Under the pieces are notes generated by a model that saw nothing but the letters and a program-made list of their open reading frames with translations, ran no database searches and was not told where the DNA came from. Positions 34,715 through 47,139 of a stretch of DNA of 64,000 bases are shown piece after piece. Position 1 is the first letter of the stretch; each line of letters opens with the position of its first letter. Source of the stretch: Malania oleifera (Eukaryota > Streptophyta > Magnoliopsida > Santalales > Ximeniaceae); contig NC_080417.1 of NCBI RefSeq assembly GCF_029873635.1, forward strand, positions 34,646,214-34,710,213, read 5' to 3'. The position numbers were made by a program, and so were the translations under genes.

Positions 34715-36580
34715 GACAAAATACCGAGAAGGGTTTTTGGGACAGTCGAAAATTCGTCAACGAGGAAGGAAGTTCGTCGACGAAATTATTGAAGGACTCG
34801 TCGACGAGGTGACGTGTCTCATCAACAAATCCAGTCCTATAAATAGCTGAAATTTATATTTTTAACCAAAATTTAGCGCACAATCTATCTCTCTCTCCTA
34901 CGACTCCCTCCCCTTCTCTCTTTGATTTTGAGCCCATTTCCCATCGGATTGAAGATCTGAGGCCACCATGACGCTCCTGGTGAAGTTCTCTGCAAATCTA
35001 TCGGAGCAGATCATGGGGAAAGTTGATTTGAAATTCATCCCAAATCCAAGGTAAGGTATTTTGTTCGGATTATGCCTTCCTTGTAGTTATGAGAAATGTT
35101 GTAGGTAAGAAAATATAGATAGTTTGTTTTGGGGGATATTGTTTTCAGGATGTTAAGCTAGGAACCCTACGGGTATAGAGCTAGAATTTTATAGGGGCTT
35201 TTCGGAGTTAAGGTAAGGGAAATATGCTATGGTAAGAAATTTACTTATGTTATCAGAAATTTTATATATGTATGCATGTATACCAGATATTATACAGGAT
35301 ATGAATTTTTAAAGCATGTGCGGCCTGAGTATATGATATTGATATGAAATTTTATGTAGTTTTTCAGTATTTCAAGTTATACAGATATAGTGAGATAATT
35401 GCAGATTTTATACAGACATAATTTGCATATATATATATATATATATATCAGTATACAGATAGTTATTCAGAATAGTATATACAGTGTATATAGAAAATTA
35501 TGTTTTCCTAAATGCCATAACACTTAGATTATACAGAAAGGAAGTACAGAAAGATTATATAGAAAGAAAGTACAGATAGATTACACAATTATAGCATCAA
35601 GATGCTACAGATATTACAGTATTTACAGTACAACAATATAGTGTTATGGTTATTTTGGAAATATAATGAAAACAGTATAAAGAGCATAGTATGTATATAT
35701 ATAGTATCAGATCCCCGTGGAAAGATTACAGACAGATACAGTACAAATATAGAACACAGAGCATGGTATCGTTGCTAGATATAGATAGAGTGCAACCACA
35801 TATCTCAGATAGTGTGCGGGTACCGTCAGCCGTGCTCGGAGAGTATGCAGCTCCCTAGTTCGCTAGGTTGAGGGGGCCGGTTTGACGAGGTAGCAGCCAG
35901 TCCCGCACCTAGGAGAGTATGCAGTTTGGTTGGGTTGAGGTAGTGTAGAGTATAGTGACTTACTTGGAGGGCCGACCAGGTTAAGTCCCACATACGAGCC
36001 TCACAACCCTGTCATGAGGGGTCAAATCATGACATACATAGTCCCAGGGAAAGAACACAGTTATATATATGTATACAGTTTTATAGTTTTTATTGTATGT
36101 AGTATGTTATAGAAGTATGAATGATAGAAAGCTCAGATGATACAAATGTTTTAAGCTTTTATACATGTGTTTTATAAATTTTCTAGATCATGCAGTTTTA
36201 AATACTATTATTATAATTTTATGACTCGGTCGCCACACACTAGTAATAGCATATTTCCGCTAACTGAGCATCGACTCACCTCATTACTTTACCATTTTTC
36301 AGTTGAGACAGCTAGGTGAGCAGATTAGGCTTGCAGATAGGAAGTTTACTTGATAACCCCGGTTGTAGGATGAGTTCTGACAAAGTTTTGTATTTTTGAG
36401 GTAGAAGATGCTAGAGGGGTTTATTTTGTATGGTTATGGCTTGTATAGACTGGATTCTGGTATTGTATAGTAAATATATATAAATGGTTATATGAATTGT
36501 GTTTCCGCTGCTTAGGTATGGATGTAGACATACATATATATATAAAAAAAAAGGTAAGAGTTTTGAGGATGTTACATTTT

Positions 36581-36592
36581 TGGTATCAGAGC
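36581..36592 (+). other. primer-binding site of element A
   Basis: TGGTATCAGAGC, complementary to initiator Met tRNA, 4 bp after the 5' LTR end. Confidence 0.9.
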
Positions 36593-36897
36593 GTAGGTTG
36601 CTAGGTTTTGTATACTCTAGAGTGTAGCAGAAAACAATACCAGAATATAGGAAAAAGATTTGAGGTTTTATTTTGTGATCTGGATACAGGATTTTGTGGT
36701 AGTTTTTGTGTTTTTCCATGGGTGATGATTTCAGGAAAACCATAGCAAACTATCGACGAGTTATATGTTTTGGTTGCAGAAGTGGATTTGGGGTTAGAAT
36801 CAGGAGGGATGGTTAATAGAGAAGTTGGAGTTTTAGTTGAATAAGTTGGGTCTGTAGGAAATAGGATTATGAAAACGGTGTTTTATAGATTTGCAGG

Positions 36898-39800
36898 ATG
36901 AACCCAGGAGGCAGTAGCGCTCACGCTAGTGGGGATGATGGAGCAGGTCCTTCTGGCGTAGGAGGTAGAGATTCAGATGTTGTGCTTCGTAGTGTGGCTC
37001 ATCAAGTTATGGATGAGATAGAACGGAGCTCTAGAGAGCAGAGAGATCCATCTCCAAATCAGGGATGTACCATTAAGAAATTCACGAAGATGAACTCGCC
37101 AACTTTTTCTGGAGCAACTGACCCTGCAGTTGCTAAGAATTGGGTGCATGAGGTAGAGAAGATCCTGACAATACTTTACTGCACCGACGAGCAGAGAGTT
37201 ATATACGCTATGTATAGACTGGCAGGAGAGGCTGAGAGATGGTGGACGACCATTAGACTATTGGAGGAGCAGAGGACGACTCCAGTGCCAATGACCTGGG
37301 CCCGTTTCAGGGATATATTCTTTGATAGATACTATCCTGCTTCGGTCAGAGAGGCCCGAATTCAAGAGTTCCTGAGCCTGTCCCAGGGATCGATGACAGT
37401 CCAGCAGTACGTGGCAAGATTTTTCGAGCTCTCGCATTTCTGCCCATATATCGTCTCCGATGAAGTAAAGAAGGTCAGAATGTTCGAGAGGAATTTGAGG
37501 TGAGATATCTACACGCAGGTGGCGGTACTGAGGATCTAGGATTTTATAGAGTTGGTTGACAGGGCCATTATAACAGAGGAAAGTCTACTGAAATAGATTG
37601 AGATACAGAGTCAGGAGAAGAGGACTACACCCTCAAGCTTTCAGGTGGGTCCCAATCGAGGCCCTTGGAGGGGAGGTGGATCTGGTAGAGGTCAAAGACA
37701 GATGGTAGAGCAGGGTCGATTTTAGGGCGGACAACTTCCTGCCATTTGTACTAGATGTGGATGGAGACATCTGGGTGAATGTCGATTAGGGAAGAATGTT
37801 TGCTATCGCTGCGGGAGACCCGGTCATATGGCTCGATCTTGTCAAATGATACTAGGTTATGTACCGGCTCCTAGGCCATTTCGGGGAGGATACCAAGTGC
37901 CCTGAGGAGGTTAGCAGAGAAATACCGCGCTGGCAAGGGTTTACGCATTGACAGGGAGAGATGCTGAAACAATTGGAAACGTGGTCACAGGTACCCTCAC
38001 TGCTTTACCATATACAATTGTTGTTTTGTTTGATACAGGTGCCACTCATTCCTTTATATCGGTGGGGTATGTCAGAATAACTGGGGTAGAGACTCAGCTA
38101 CTAGATGTAGAACTGTCTGTGGGCACACCGATGGGATCTGTGGTTAGATGTAGGAGGGTACTCCGGAATTTTCCAGTAAGTATTCAGGAGAGAGTGCTTT
38201 TAGTCGATCTTGTGGTCTTGGATATGCAAGGATTTGATATGATACCGGGTATGGATTGGTTAGCTATTTATCACGCTAGTATTGATTGCCATCAGAAAGA
38301 AGTAATTTTCAGACCCTCGGGTGAGCCAGAATTTAGATTCATGGGTTCACGTGTGTGTGCCTCGCCACAACTGGCGTCGGCTATTCAGGTGAGGAGACTA
38401 CTACAGGATGGTTGTCAGGGGTATGTCGCATACATAAAAGAATTGCAAAAGAAGAATTGGAACAAGCTGACATACTAGTAATGAGGGAATTCCCAGATGT
38501 ATATCTAGAAGAATTGCCTGGTTTGCCACCAGATCATGAGATTGAGTTCATTATAGACTTATTGCCGGGATCTGCACCAATATCGAAAGCACCGTACTGT
38601 ATGGCTCCATTCGAGTTGAAAGAACTGAAAGATCAGCTATAGGAATTACTGGATAAGGGTTTTATCAGGTCCAGTGTGTTGCCCTGGGGAGTGGCAGTTC
38701 TGTTCGTGAAAAAGAAAGATGGAACCATGAGGTTGTGCATCGGTTATAGGGAGATAAATAAATTGATAATCAAGAATAAATATCCTCTCCTTAGGATCGA
38801 TGATTTATTTGATCAGCTCCAGAGGACCCAGGTTTACTCTAAAATTGATCTGTGGTCAGGCTACCATCAGGTGAAAGTTAAATCAGAAGATATTTCAAAG
38901 ACCACATTTCGTACTAGGTATGGGCATTACGAGTTCTTAGTGATGCCATTCGGGTTGACTAATGCCCCAGTAGTATTTATGGATCTAATGAATCAGGTGT
39001 TTCATCAATATTTGGACCAGTTTGTGGTTGTGTTCATTGATGATGAGCACAAGCATCATTTGACGCTGGTGTTGCAGATATTGAGAGAAATGAAATTATA
39101 TGCAAAATTCAAGAAATGTGAGTTATGGTTAAGGCAAGTTACTTTTCTCGGCCATGTGATCTCAGAAGCAAGAGTATCAGTTGATTCGAGTAAGATAGAG
39201 GTAGTGGTGAGTTGGGAAAGGCTGGGAAATGTTCAAGAAGTCAGGAGTTTTCTGAGATTAGTAGGTTATTACCGGCGTTTTGTGGATAGTTTCTTAAGGC
39301 TATCAGGTCCATTAACACGATTTATGAGGAAAAATGTAAAATTTGAATGAATTGATGACTGTGAGCAGAGTTTTAAAGAGTTAAAGTAGTGATTAGTTTT
39401 AGCTCCATTACTGGCTATTCCTTTATAGGAGGATGAGTTTGTAATATATAGTGATGCCTCTTTGAAGGGCCTTGGATGTGTGTTGGTGCAGTACGACAAA
39501 GTCATTGCATATGCATCTAGACAACTTAAAGAATATGAGAAGAATTATCCTGTCTATGATTTAAAGCTTGCTGCAATGGTGTATGCTCTCAAGATCTGAA
39601 GGCATTATATATATGGTGGAAAGTGCGAGATTTTCATGGATCATAAGAGTTTGAAATATTTCTTTACCTAGAAAGAGTTGAATATGAGGCAAAGAAGGTG
39701 GCTAGAGCTTATTAAAGACTATGATTGCACGATTAGTTACCACCTAGGAAAAGCAAATGTAGTGCCAATCTGAGCAGGAAATCAAGGGGACCCGTACTGG

Positions 39801-40203
39801 CAGCTATGGAGATTCAACACTCAATTCTGATGGATTTGGAGAGGCTCAATATAGAATTGGTAGAGAAGAGTCCTCAGGCAGTTATTGCTAGTCTAGTGGT
39901 TTAGCCTACACTATACGAGAGGATTAAAACAGCTCAGGGCGATGATGCAGAGTTGGCAGAGGTGATGGCTAGAGTGTGGGATGGTCGAGCAGAGGAGTTC
40001 AGCATATCAGATGATGGCGCTCTGTGATTCCATACTAGGCTCTGTGTTCCTACAGATACTGAGATCGGGAGAACTATACTAGAGGAGGCTCACAGATCCC
40101 TATACACGGTCCATCCCGGTGGTACTAAAATGTACAGGGAACTGTGAGAGTATTTCTGGTGGAGTGGAATGAAGAGGGGATAGCCGAATTTGTTCAGCAA
40201 TGC
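36898..40203 (+). pseudogene. Element A gag-pol, part 1 (gag to integrase HHCC)
   Basis: ATG at 36898 (MNPGGSSAHASGDDG). Gag is open for 201 codons (GEAERWWTTIRLLEEQR, MTVQQYVARFFELS). Intact CCHC knuckle VCYRCGRPGHMARSCQ at about 37798-37845, preceded by a second Cys-rich pair (CTRCGWRHLGEC). Protease LFDTGATHSFI at about 38027 keeps DTGA. A frameshift near 38450 leads to RT (38676-39350) with intact KIDLWSG and FIDD, but about 36 nt after FIDD is missing. RNase H (39430-39780) and the start of integrase (HRSLYTVHPGGTKMY) follow with stops. Element G cuts the frame at the QCLT part of the zinc domain. It keeps longer open stretches than B, C or D. Confidence 0.88.
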
Positions 40204-40208
40204 TTGAC

Positions 40209-42075
40209 TGACTCACTCGAAAAATGAGCAGCTCGAAAGCTATCCCAAGTATAGGAGTTACGTCGTGTAATATTAAACCCAAGGGCTAGATCGTCTCCTC
40301 AGGGAATGCGTTTTAATCTCAGATTTTACGTTCTTCCAATCGAAATTAAAAAGGTACTGAACTCAGTTCAGATTCAGGGATTTTCAAGATTGTGGATACT
40401 TAAATGAAAACATAAATTAAAGTCCTAAAACTAGCACGCACGGAATTAAATAACAATAAAGGAAACCCTAAGCTACTCAAAGAAATACCTAAACACGCAT
40501 TATTAAAGATGGCAACTACAAATAAGGAATTAAAATATGCAGGAATGGAAACTCAATCAGATTTAAACACAGATTAAAAACTGAACTTTTAACACGAATC
40601 AAGAACGCGAACTAAAATTAAATTATCAATCAACCTAAACGATAACGGGACACAATAAAAACACGAACTTTGTATGTTATTTTTTTTATTTTTTTATTTT
40701 ATACTGGAACTAAACCAAACTTCACTAGATTAATTAAATAAACTAAGCATTAATTAAATCTATCACTAAATAAATAAACAAGTTGCAGCAATTTAAAATT
40801 ACATCATTCCAAAAACTTCAATAAAAAAAATAACAATAGTCACTTGAATGATACTAAATACGCATTTAAATATAGATCACTTAACCTTAAAAAAAAAAGC
40901 AAAAACATAATACCCAAATAAAATAAAGTAAAAGAAAAGAATAGAGAAGGAGAGAAAGAGAGAAAAACAGAGCACGTCCGTTGGTCGATTGTGGAGGCTC
41001 ACGGGGCTGCTGTGTTGGAGCTGTGCAGCTATGTTCTGTGGTGGTATTCTGCTGGAAGATTGGAGAAGGACAGCAGAGAACTGCTGTGTTGCTGTTTTTG
41101 GACAGCAGAGAACTGCTATGGTGCTGTTTTCTGGACAGCAGAGAACTGCTGTGCTGCTGTTTTCTGGACAGCAGAGAACTGCTGTGGCTTCGGGTCTGAG
41201 CTGTCGAGGAGTGGCCGAGAGGAGAAGCGCTGCTGTGTTGCTGGAGTGGCTGGAACAGGGACGCTGCTAGTGTGCTGGTTCTGGAGCAACCTGAAGGCAG
41301 AAGTGAGGCTCTCGGGTCTTCAAGATTCTGAAATTTCTGTGCTTGTAGGCGTGAACAGAGGAGGGTGTTGGTGCTTGCGGGTGAGTAACTGAGAGGAATA
41401 GGGCTGAGTGAGTATGAGAGAATGAAAGGGGGAAAGAGCAACCAAGGGAATACAGAGAGAGAACGAGAATAAGCAAGGTAGACAAAGAGAAGAAGAAGAA
41501 GATGAAGAAGAAAGGATAGGAGAAAGGAAGATGGAATAGAAAAGCTTAAGGGAAAAAAAACAGAGAAAGAAGAAGGAGAAGAGAGGATGGCCGTGCCTCC
41601 CCATAGGGAAGAAAAGGATTTAAAGGAAAGGGTGGTGCCCTAGGACCCAGAGAAAAAACCCCCGACCCGGCCATGCATGGCCGGGTCACATCAATAACCC
41701 ATTCAAATATATTTTTTTTTATTTTATTTGTTCTTGGTTCGTCACAAATTCTGCTCTTCTGGAGCCCGTATCTCACAAAACTCAAAAAAAAAAAGTTGTA
41801 TATGATCCTTTCCTCTTTCTCCAAAAATTTGAATCGTCTCAATCGGAGCTCGGAGGGAAAAGTTATGCATGAAATACGAACAGGTGTCGGTTTTGATTCC
41901 CGGGAATTTTCCTGCGACAAAAAATTACCAAATTCTCATAAATAGTGCAATAAATTTCAAGAATGATAATTTTGGCACTTTATTAAAATATTGGATAATT
42001 TTGGACATTTAATTAAAAATATAAATCATAAAACTCAGGTTAAACGTTCAATTACGCAGTTTCGGCGCATAATCA
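40209..42075 (-). repeat. 3' LTR of element G
   Basis: 1867 bp. On the minus strand it opens TGATTATGCGCCGAAACTG and ends CATTTTTCGAGTGAGTCA. Contains four palindromic CAGCAGAGAACTGCTG repeats (41068-41187). ORFs called within it on either strand are not conserved proteins. Confidence 0.95.
41068..41187. repeat. 32-33-bp palindromic minisatellite, G 3' LTR
   Basis: Four copies starting at 41068, 41100, 41133 and 41166. Each contains CAGCAG-AGAA-CTGCTG, a perfect 6-bp inverted repeat able to form a hairpin in RNA. In the second copy CTGCTG is followed by an A instead of G. Confidence 0.93.
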
Positions 42076-42111
42076 CACCCCCCAACTAACGTTTTGCTAG
42101 TCTCTAGCAAA
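42076..42111 (-). other. PPT and PPT-proximal hairpin of element G
   Basis: Read on the minus strand: TTTGCTAG-AGA-CTAGCAAA (42111 to 42093), a perfect 8-bp inverted repeat, then ACGTTAG, then the purine tract TTGGGGGGTG abutting the 3' LTR at 42075. Confidence 0.8.
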
Positions 42112-43746
42112 TGACGTGAATGAATCTCAGGGTGGTATCTACAACTACATACTCCAATAATCATGAAATCAATGCACATGCAATATAACTATACCACTTC
42201 ACATACAAGAACATAACTGAATTTCACACAAGTTTGTTCATATTCAATGCACACGACTCCAAAACACGTCACTCATGCAAGTTTCATCATTTATATGTCA
42301 TTTAAGAATAGTATACTCACATGAAGTTAATCAGAGGCACATTTAGAGTTAATTCAATCATATAAGTTCGAGTATAAATAGGTAAACTCTCGAGGTGTGT
42401 GTAATGTGTGTGACTCAGTACACCTAGGATGCTAGTGGACACCTACAGAACTGTCGCTTTGACTCGGCCTAACTGGTATACCCTTAAAAGCAGTCAAAGA
42501 AAATGGGTTCACTCATCATATGTGAGGAGGAGTGTTGCGATCAAACATCCCACATATTAAAAGGAACAACGCTAAGTATATGGAGTGGACTAGTCTGGAA
42601 AGGATCTAGCCTATCTGTGAGGTGTCGGGTCCTTCACCCTAGCATCTTCTCACCTACTCGCCATATCCAACTGAGACCACCCTAGATTAACTTATTCACA
42701 AACTTGTCGTGAACACATCTGAGGCATTAACTGGTTGAAGAATCTTCATACGTGGAAAATATGTGTCGTCCTTGACTTTTTGTGATATGTATTTGGGCCG
42801 GCATTAACATTTCATTTCATGCGCATGTGTATTGTTTTTTCTTTCTTCTACTCATTCTTCATTTTCTGTCTTTTCTTGAGCAATAAGGACAATATAACAC
42901 TTCTTTTGTAATCTTCATACCATCAATGGGAATTAAGCTCGAATAGGAGTTCATGATATAAGTCTATCTCTAGGGGTGGCTCAGCCTTCACATTTTGAAT
43001 AGGCTACAAGACTTAGGTTTCTATCTCCCCACTAGGTGTCACCTCTAGGCTAGCAAATCAAAAACAGAGACTAGTGTACAAAGGAATCACCCAGAAAAAG
43101 AGAATTGAGTTCTGTGAACTCTGATTTGATATTAACGCTCAAAAGGACGATAAATAGCTCAAGGATATCTCACAAGGTGTCATAGTCTCCACGGGTGTTC
43201 TCTCAGTGCTCACAGGAAACCCTAAGTGCAATGAATCACGTGAATGTGTTTATTTAGCCTCGTGAGATGCATGTAGATACAGGAAATTATATAGCCAAAT
43301 TAACACGAATGTACTACCAATCGATTCTTCATGGAGTCATAAAATCATATAAAGATAAACTATGCATAATTGACTCAAGTGTGTCATTCTGAAGTTATAC
43401 GCAAGTATGTGAAAGGTATACACAGTGTTAAGCATGGCATAGTGCAGTGCAATTCCTCAGTGCTCCTCCTTTATTTCTCTCTCTTTTTTTTTTTTTTGAA
43501 ATTTTTTTTTTTTGAAATATAAAACCCAGTACGTGTACGTGCACAGTGTCATATGCGAATGCTCACCCCCCCCCAACTAAAGTGGAACATTGTCCTCAAT
43601 GTGAAAGCACAGGGGGAATAAAATTGTGCACGGTAAACAACTAATGGAAAAGTACTATTGACTAAGGTAACAAGAAAGAAAAGGGAAAAACACAACTAAA
43701 ACAAATAAATGAAAAAAATAAAAATAAAAATAGTAGCATAGAAAGG
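42086..43746 (-). other. non-coding 3' region of element G
   Basis: About 1.66 kb between pol and the 3' LTR, where many Athila elements encode an env-like protein. I see no ORF above noise. A second PPT-like tract (43566-43577) has the same TTAGTTGGGG core as the true PPT, next to ATTGTCCTCAATGTG. Confidence 0.7.
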
Positions 43747-46700
43747 TCAGAGGACTCCCCTAGGGTCTTGCAGAAGCAAGACCTCTTTGTCAACATCGAA
43801 TGGGGTCTTGAAAGGCTTTAGGCGCTGTCCATTGACTGTGAAACGTTTGCCATTCTTCGGATTTACAATCTCTACCGCACCATGAGAATGAACTTTTTCA
43901 ACAATATATGGACGACCCCATCGGGATTTCAATTTCCCAGGAAACACATGCAGTCGGGAGTCATAGAGTAGCACTTGTTGAGAAGGGAAAAGTTGCTTTT
44001 CCTTGATGTTCCTATCATGTAGCAACTTCATCCGCTCCTTAGCCAAACGAGCATTATCATAAGCGTTCGTGCGAGATTCTTCAAGCTCGCATACCTGCAA
44101 TTTTCTTAAACCTGTGGCATCATCAAGTGAAAGGTTAATCTGTTTGATAGCCCATAATGCACGATGCTGAATTTCAACAGGTAAATGACACGCCTTACCA
44201 TATACTAACTTGTAGGGAGACATCCCTAAGTTTGTCTTGAAAGCTGTTTGGTAGGCCCAAAGTGCGTCAACAAGTTTTTCTGACCAGTCCTTACGGTTAG
44301 GATGCACAGTTTTCTCAAGTATCGTTTTGATCTCTCTATTGGCCAATTCAGCTTGACCATTGGTCTGAGGGTGGTAAGGGGCAGAGACTTTGTGGGTTAC
44401 ACCATATTTTTGCATGAGTTTTTCAAAAGGTTTGTTACAGAAATGGGACCCTCCATCACTAATGATTGCCTTGGGCATGCCAAAGCGTGCAAATAACTCT
44501 TTAAGAAAGCGTATGACAACCTTGTGGTCATTGGTTCGACAAGGTATTGCCTCCACCCATTTAGAAACATAGTCCACAGCGACCAAAATGTAAGAATGCC
44601 CAAAAGAAATGGGAAAAGGTCCCATAAAATCAATTCCCCAACAATCAAAAATCTCAAGAGTCAATATGGGGGACATAGGCATTTCATTCTTGGCAGTAAT
44701 TTTTCCTAATTTTTGACAGGCCTCACATGCTTTACAAAAATTTTCAACATCTTTAAACATGGTGGGCCAGTAGAGTCCACTTTGTAATATTTTTGAAACA
44801 GTTTTCTTAGCAGCAAAGTGGCCTCCACATATCCCACCATGGCAAAAATGTATCACAGAATTAAATTCATCATCTGGAACACATCTACGCACTAATTGGT
44901 CAGAACAATATTTGAATAGGTATGGATTATCAAAATAATAATGTCTTACCTCAGCTAAGAACTTACGCCTGTCCTGGGTGAGCCAATGGTCTGGCATCCG
45001 GTCGGTGACGAAATAATTCACAATGTTGGCGAACCATGGAGCGCGTGACACAGCAAAGAGACGTTCATCAGGAAATTCGTCATTCAGGGGAGGGGACACC
45101 AGTACCTCGGGTAGCTGCAACCGAGAAAGATGGTCAGCTACAACGTTTTCCACGCCCTTTTTATCGCGTATGGTGATATCGAATTCCTGGAGGAGTAGAA
45201 TCCACCTGATCAATCTGGGCTTGGCGTCCTTCTTTGCTAATAAATATTTCAAAGCAGAGTGGTCAGTAAAAATAATGACAGGTGCACCAATGACATAAGA
45301 ACGAAATTTTTCTAAAGCAAAAACAACAGCTAGCAATTCCTTCTCAGTGGTAGTATAATTTCGCTGAGCATCATTCAAAGTTCGACTGGCATAATAAATA
45401 ACCGACGACTTGTTATCAATTCGTTGACCTAGAACAGCACCAAGAGCGTAGTCACTAGCGTCGGTCATGATCTCAAACGGCAAGTCCCACCGAGGAGGTT
45501 GCATGATAGGCGCAATAGTCAAATGTCGCTTGAGCGTTTCAAAGGCCTGTTGACAATCATCAGTCCACACAAATTCAGTTTCATTTTGCAACAAGGTACA
45601 TAATGGTTTAGCAATACTACTGAAACCCTCAATAAAACGTCTATAGAACCCGGCATGACCAAGGAAGGAGCGAATATCCCAGACTGTCTTAGGGATAGAT
45701 AACTGAGAAATCAGCTCTACCTTGGCCCTGTCAACTTCTATACCACGCTCAGAAACCAAATGTCCAAGTACTAAACCACTACGTACCATAAATTGACATT
45801 TTTCCCAGTTTAGAAGTAAATTCTTTTCCTCACATCTTTTCAAAATCGCAATTAAATGTGTCAAACAATGTTCAAAAGACTTACCGAACACAGAAAAGTC
45901 ATCCATAAAAATTTCGCACATATCATCTAACATATCAGAGAAAATACTCATCATACAGCGTTGGAAAGTAGCAGGGGCATTACATAGACCGAATGGCATT
46001 CTGCGGAAAGCAAAGGTACCAAAGGGACAAGTGAAGGTAGTCTTCTCTTGGTCCTCAGGTGCTACGGAAATTTGATAATAACCAGAAAATCCATCCAAGA
46101 AACAATAAAAAGAATTACCATCTACTTTCTCTAATATCTGATCTAGGAAGGGTAACGGGAAATGATCTTTTCGGCTAGCCGAATTCAATTTACGATAATC
46201 AATGCACATTCTCCAACCCGTTACTTTCCTAGATGGGATCAATTCTCCATTAGCATTTTCAATTACAGTCAAACCAGATTTTTTTGGAACTACCTGTGTT
46301 GGGCTTACCCATTTGCTGTCGGAGATTGAATATATGATGTCTGCAGCTAATAATTTCAGCACTTCGTTTTTTAGCACCTCTTTCATGGCTGGATTCAGCC
46401 TTCTTTGTGCATCTCGAACTGGTTTAGCGTCTCCTTCGAGGAAGATGTTATGAGTGCAAATGGAAGGGTCGATACCCTTGATGTCAGCAATGGTCCATCC
46501 AATCGCTCCTCGATGCTCTCGAAGTACCTGCAATAATTTAGTTTCCTGTTCATGAGTAAGGTGTGAAGAAATTACCACAGGGAATGTGCCGTCTACTGGA
46601 CCCAAGAAAGCATATTTCAGCTCGGCATGCAATGGTTTCAACTCAAGGGTTGGAATTTCTTCTGCGAATGACTTCAGAATTTCTGGTAGGTCAATGGCCT

Positions 46701-47139
46701 CAAATGTAGGCTTACGCCAACTACTTGTATAACTCACATCAAACATATGAGGACCACTATTTGGGATCTGCTCCTCTGATTCTAGCAATAATTCATCAGT
46801 CCCTTTAAACTGCGCAAAAGAGTCATTTTCAAGTGCGACATCGACATCGAGTACCGACAGTAGCTCTAAAGTGTCTAAGTCATCTATCACATCGACTGTA
46901 TGAGTATCTGTGTCATCACACCCACTTGACATCCTATGAGCATTAAAAACATTCATTTCCAGTGTCATGTTCCCAAATGTGAGCTTTAGGACTCCGCTTC
47001 GACAGTTAATCAGGGCGTTTGAAGTAGCAAGGAATGGTCGCCCCAAAATGACAAGAGCCTGATAAATGGTGGAAAAAGGCTGCTGCATATCCAAAACAAC
47101 GAAATCCACGGGATAGTAAAATCTGTCAACCTGAACCAA
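43747..47139 (-). CDS. Element G pol: RT, RNase H, integrase (Athila type)
   Basis: Open frame of 1130 codons. It begins in the end of the protease region ([15 protein letters not shown]). RT at about 290-470 has [21 protein letters not shown] (first Asp 349) and FMDDFSVF (Asp pair 413-414). RNase H has TDASDYALG (559-567), HHCC runs about 764-808, and the integrase core has Asp837, Asp895 and Glu931; the last two have exactly 35 residues between them, the classic D,D35E spacing. There is no chromodomain, as expected for Athila. The initial Met is only an ORF boundary: it should be read as a continuation of the upstream gag-protease frame, which overlaps by 130 nt in another frame. All catalytic residues look intact, so the RT and integrase could be active if made. 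Confidence 0.93.
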   Translation of the reverse strand: MVQVDRFYYPVDFVVLDMQQPFSTIYQALVILGRPFLATSNALINCRSGVLKLTFGNMTLEMNVFNAHRMSSGCDDTDTHTVDVIDDLDTLELLSVLDVDVALENDSFAQFKGTDELLLESEEQIPNSGPHMFDVSYTSSWRKPTFEAIDLPEILKSFAEEIPTLELKPLHAELKYAFLGPVDGTFPVVISSHLTHEQETKLLQVLREHRGAIGWTIADIKGIDPSICTHNIFLEGDAKPVRDAQRRLNPAMKEVLKNEVLKLLAADIIYSISDSKWVSPTQVVPKKSGLTVIENANGELIPSRKVTGWRMCIDYRKLNSASRKDHFPLPFLDQILEKVDGNSFYCFLDGFSGYYQISVAPEDQEKTTFTCPFGTFAFRRMPFGLCNAPATFQRCMMSIFSDMLDDMCEIFMDDFSVFGKSFEHCLTHLIAILKRCEEKNLLLNWEKCQFMVRSGLVLGHLVSERGIEVDRAKVELISQLSIPKTVWDIRSFLGHAGFYRRFIEGFSSIAKPLCTLLQNETEFVWTDDCQQAFETLKRHLTIAPIMQPPRWDLPFEIMTDASDYALGAVLGQRIDNKSSVIYYASRTLNDAQRNYTTTEKELLAVVFALEKFRSYVIGAPVIIFTDHSALKYLLAKKDAKPRLIRWILLLQEFDITIRDKKGVENVVADHLSRLQLPEVLVSPPLNDEFPDERLFAVSRAPWFANIVNYFVTDRMPDHWLTQDRRKFLAEVRHYYFDNPYLFKYCSDQLVRRCVPDDEFNSVIHFCHGGICGGHFAAKKTVSKILQSGLYWPTMFKDVENFCKACEACQKLGKITAKNEMPMSPILTLEIFDCWGIDFMGPFPISFGHSYILVAVDYVSKWVEAIPCRTNDHKVVIRFLKELFARFGMPKAIISDGGSHFCNKPFEKLMQKYGVTHKVSAPYHPQTNGQAELANREIKTILEKTVHPNRKDWSEKLVDALWAYQTAFKTNLGMSPYKLVYGKACHLPVEIQHRALWAIKQINLSLDDATGLRKLQVCELEESRTNAYDNARLAKERMKLLHDRNIKEKQLFPSQQVLLYDSRLHVFPGKLKSRWGRPYIVEKVHSHGAVEIVNPKNGKRFTVNGQRLKPFKTPFDVDKEVLLLQDPRGVL

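Larger units (their letters stand above)
32815..36576 (+). repeat. 5' LTR of element A (split by LTR F)
   Basis: 32815-32922 and 34720-36576 form the LTR; F lies between, within the palindrome cluster. TATAAATA is at 34838-34845. A TA tract (35423-35447), repeats of AGAAAGTACAGATAGATTA type (35530-35600), and the conserved CACACACTAGTAATAGCATA segment (36233-36276) follow. Ends GAGGATGTTACA. Confidence 0.9.

Noticed and set aside
36898..37503. A stand-alone gag-like host gene
   Set aside because: PBS upstream and protease-RT downstream in order show it is the gag of element A.
40981..41392. Cys/Val-rich plus-strand ORFs in the G LTR
   Set aside because: Three overlapping frames through the CAGCAG repeat; no conservation of frame between the two LTRs.
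44302..46453. Several plus-strand ORFs across the Athila-type pol
   Set aside because: Antisense shadows of a 1130-codon pol with intact motifs.
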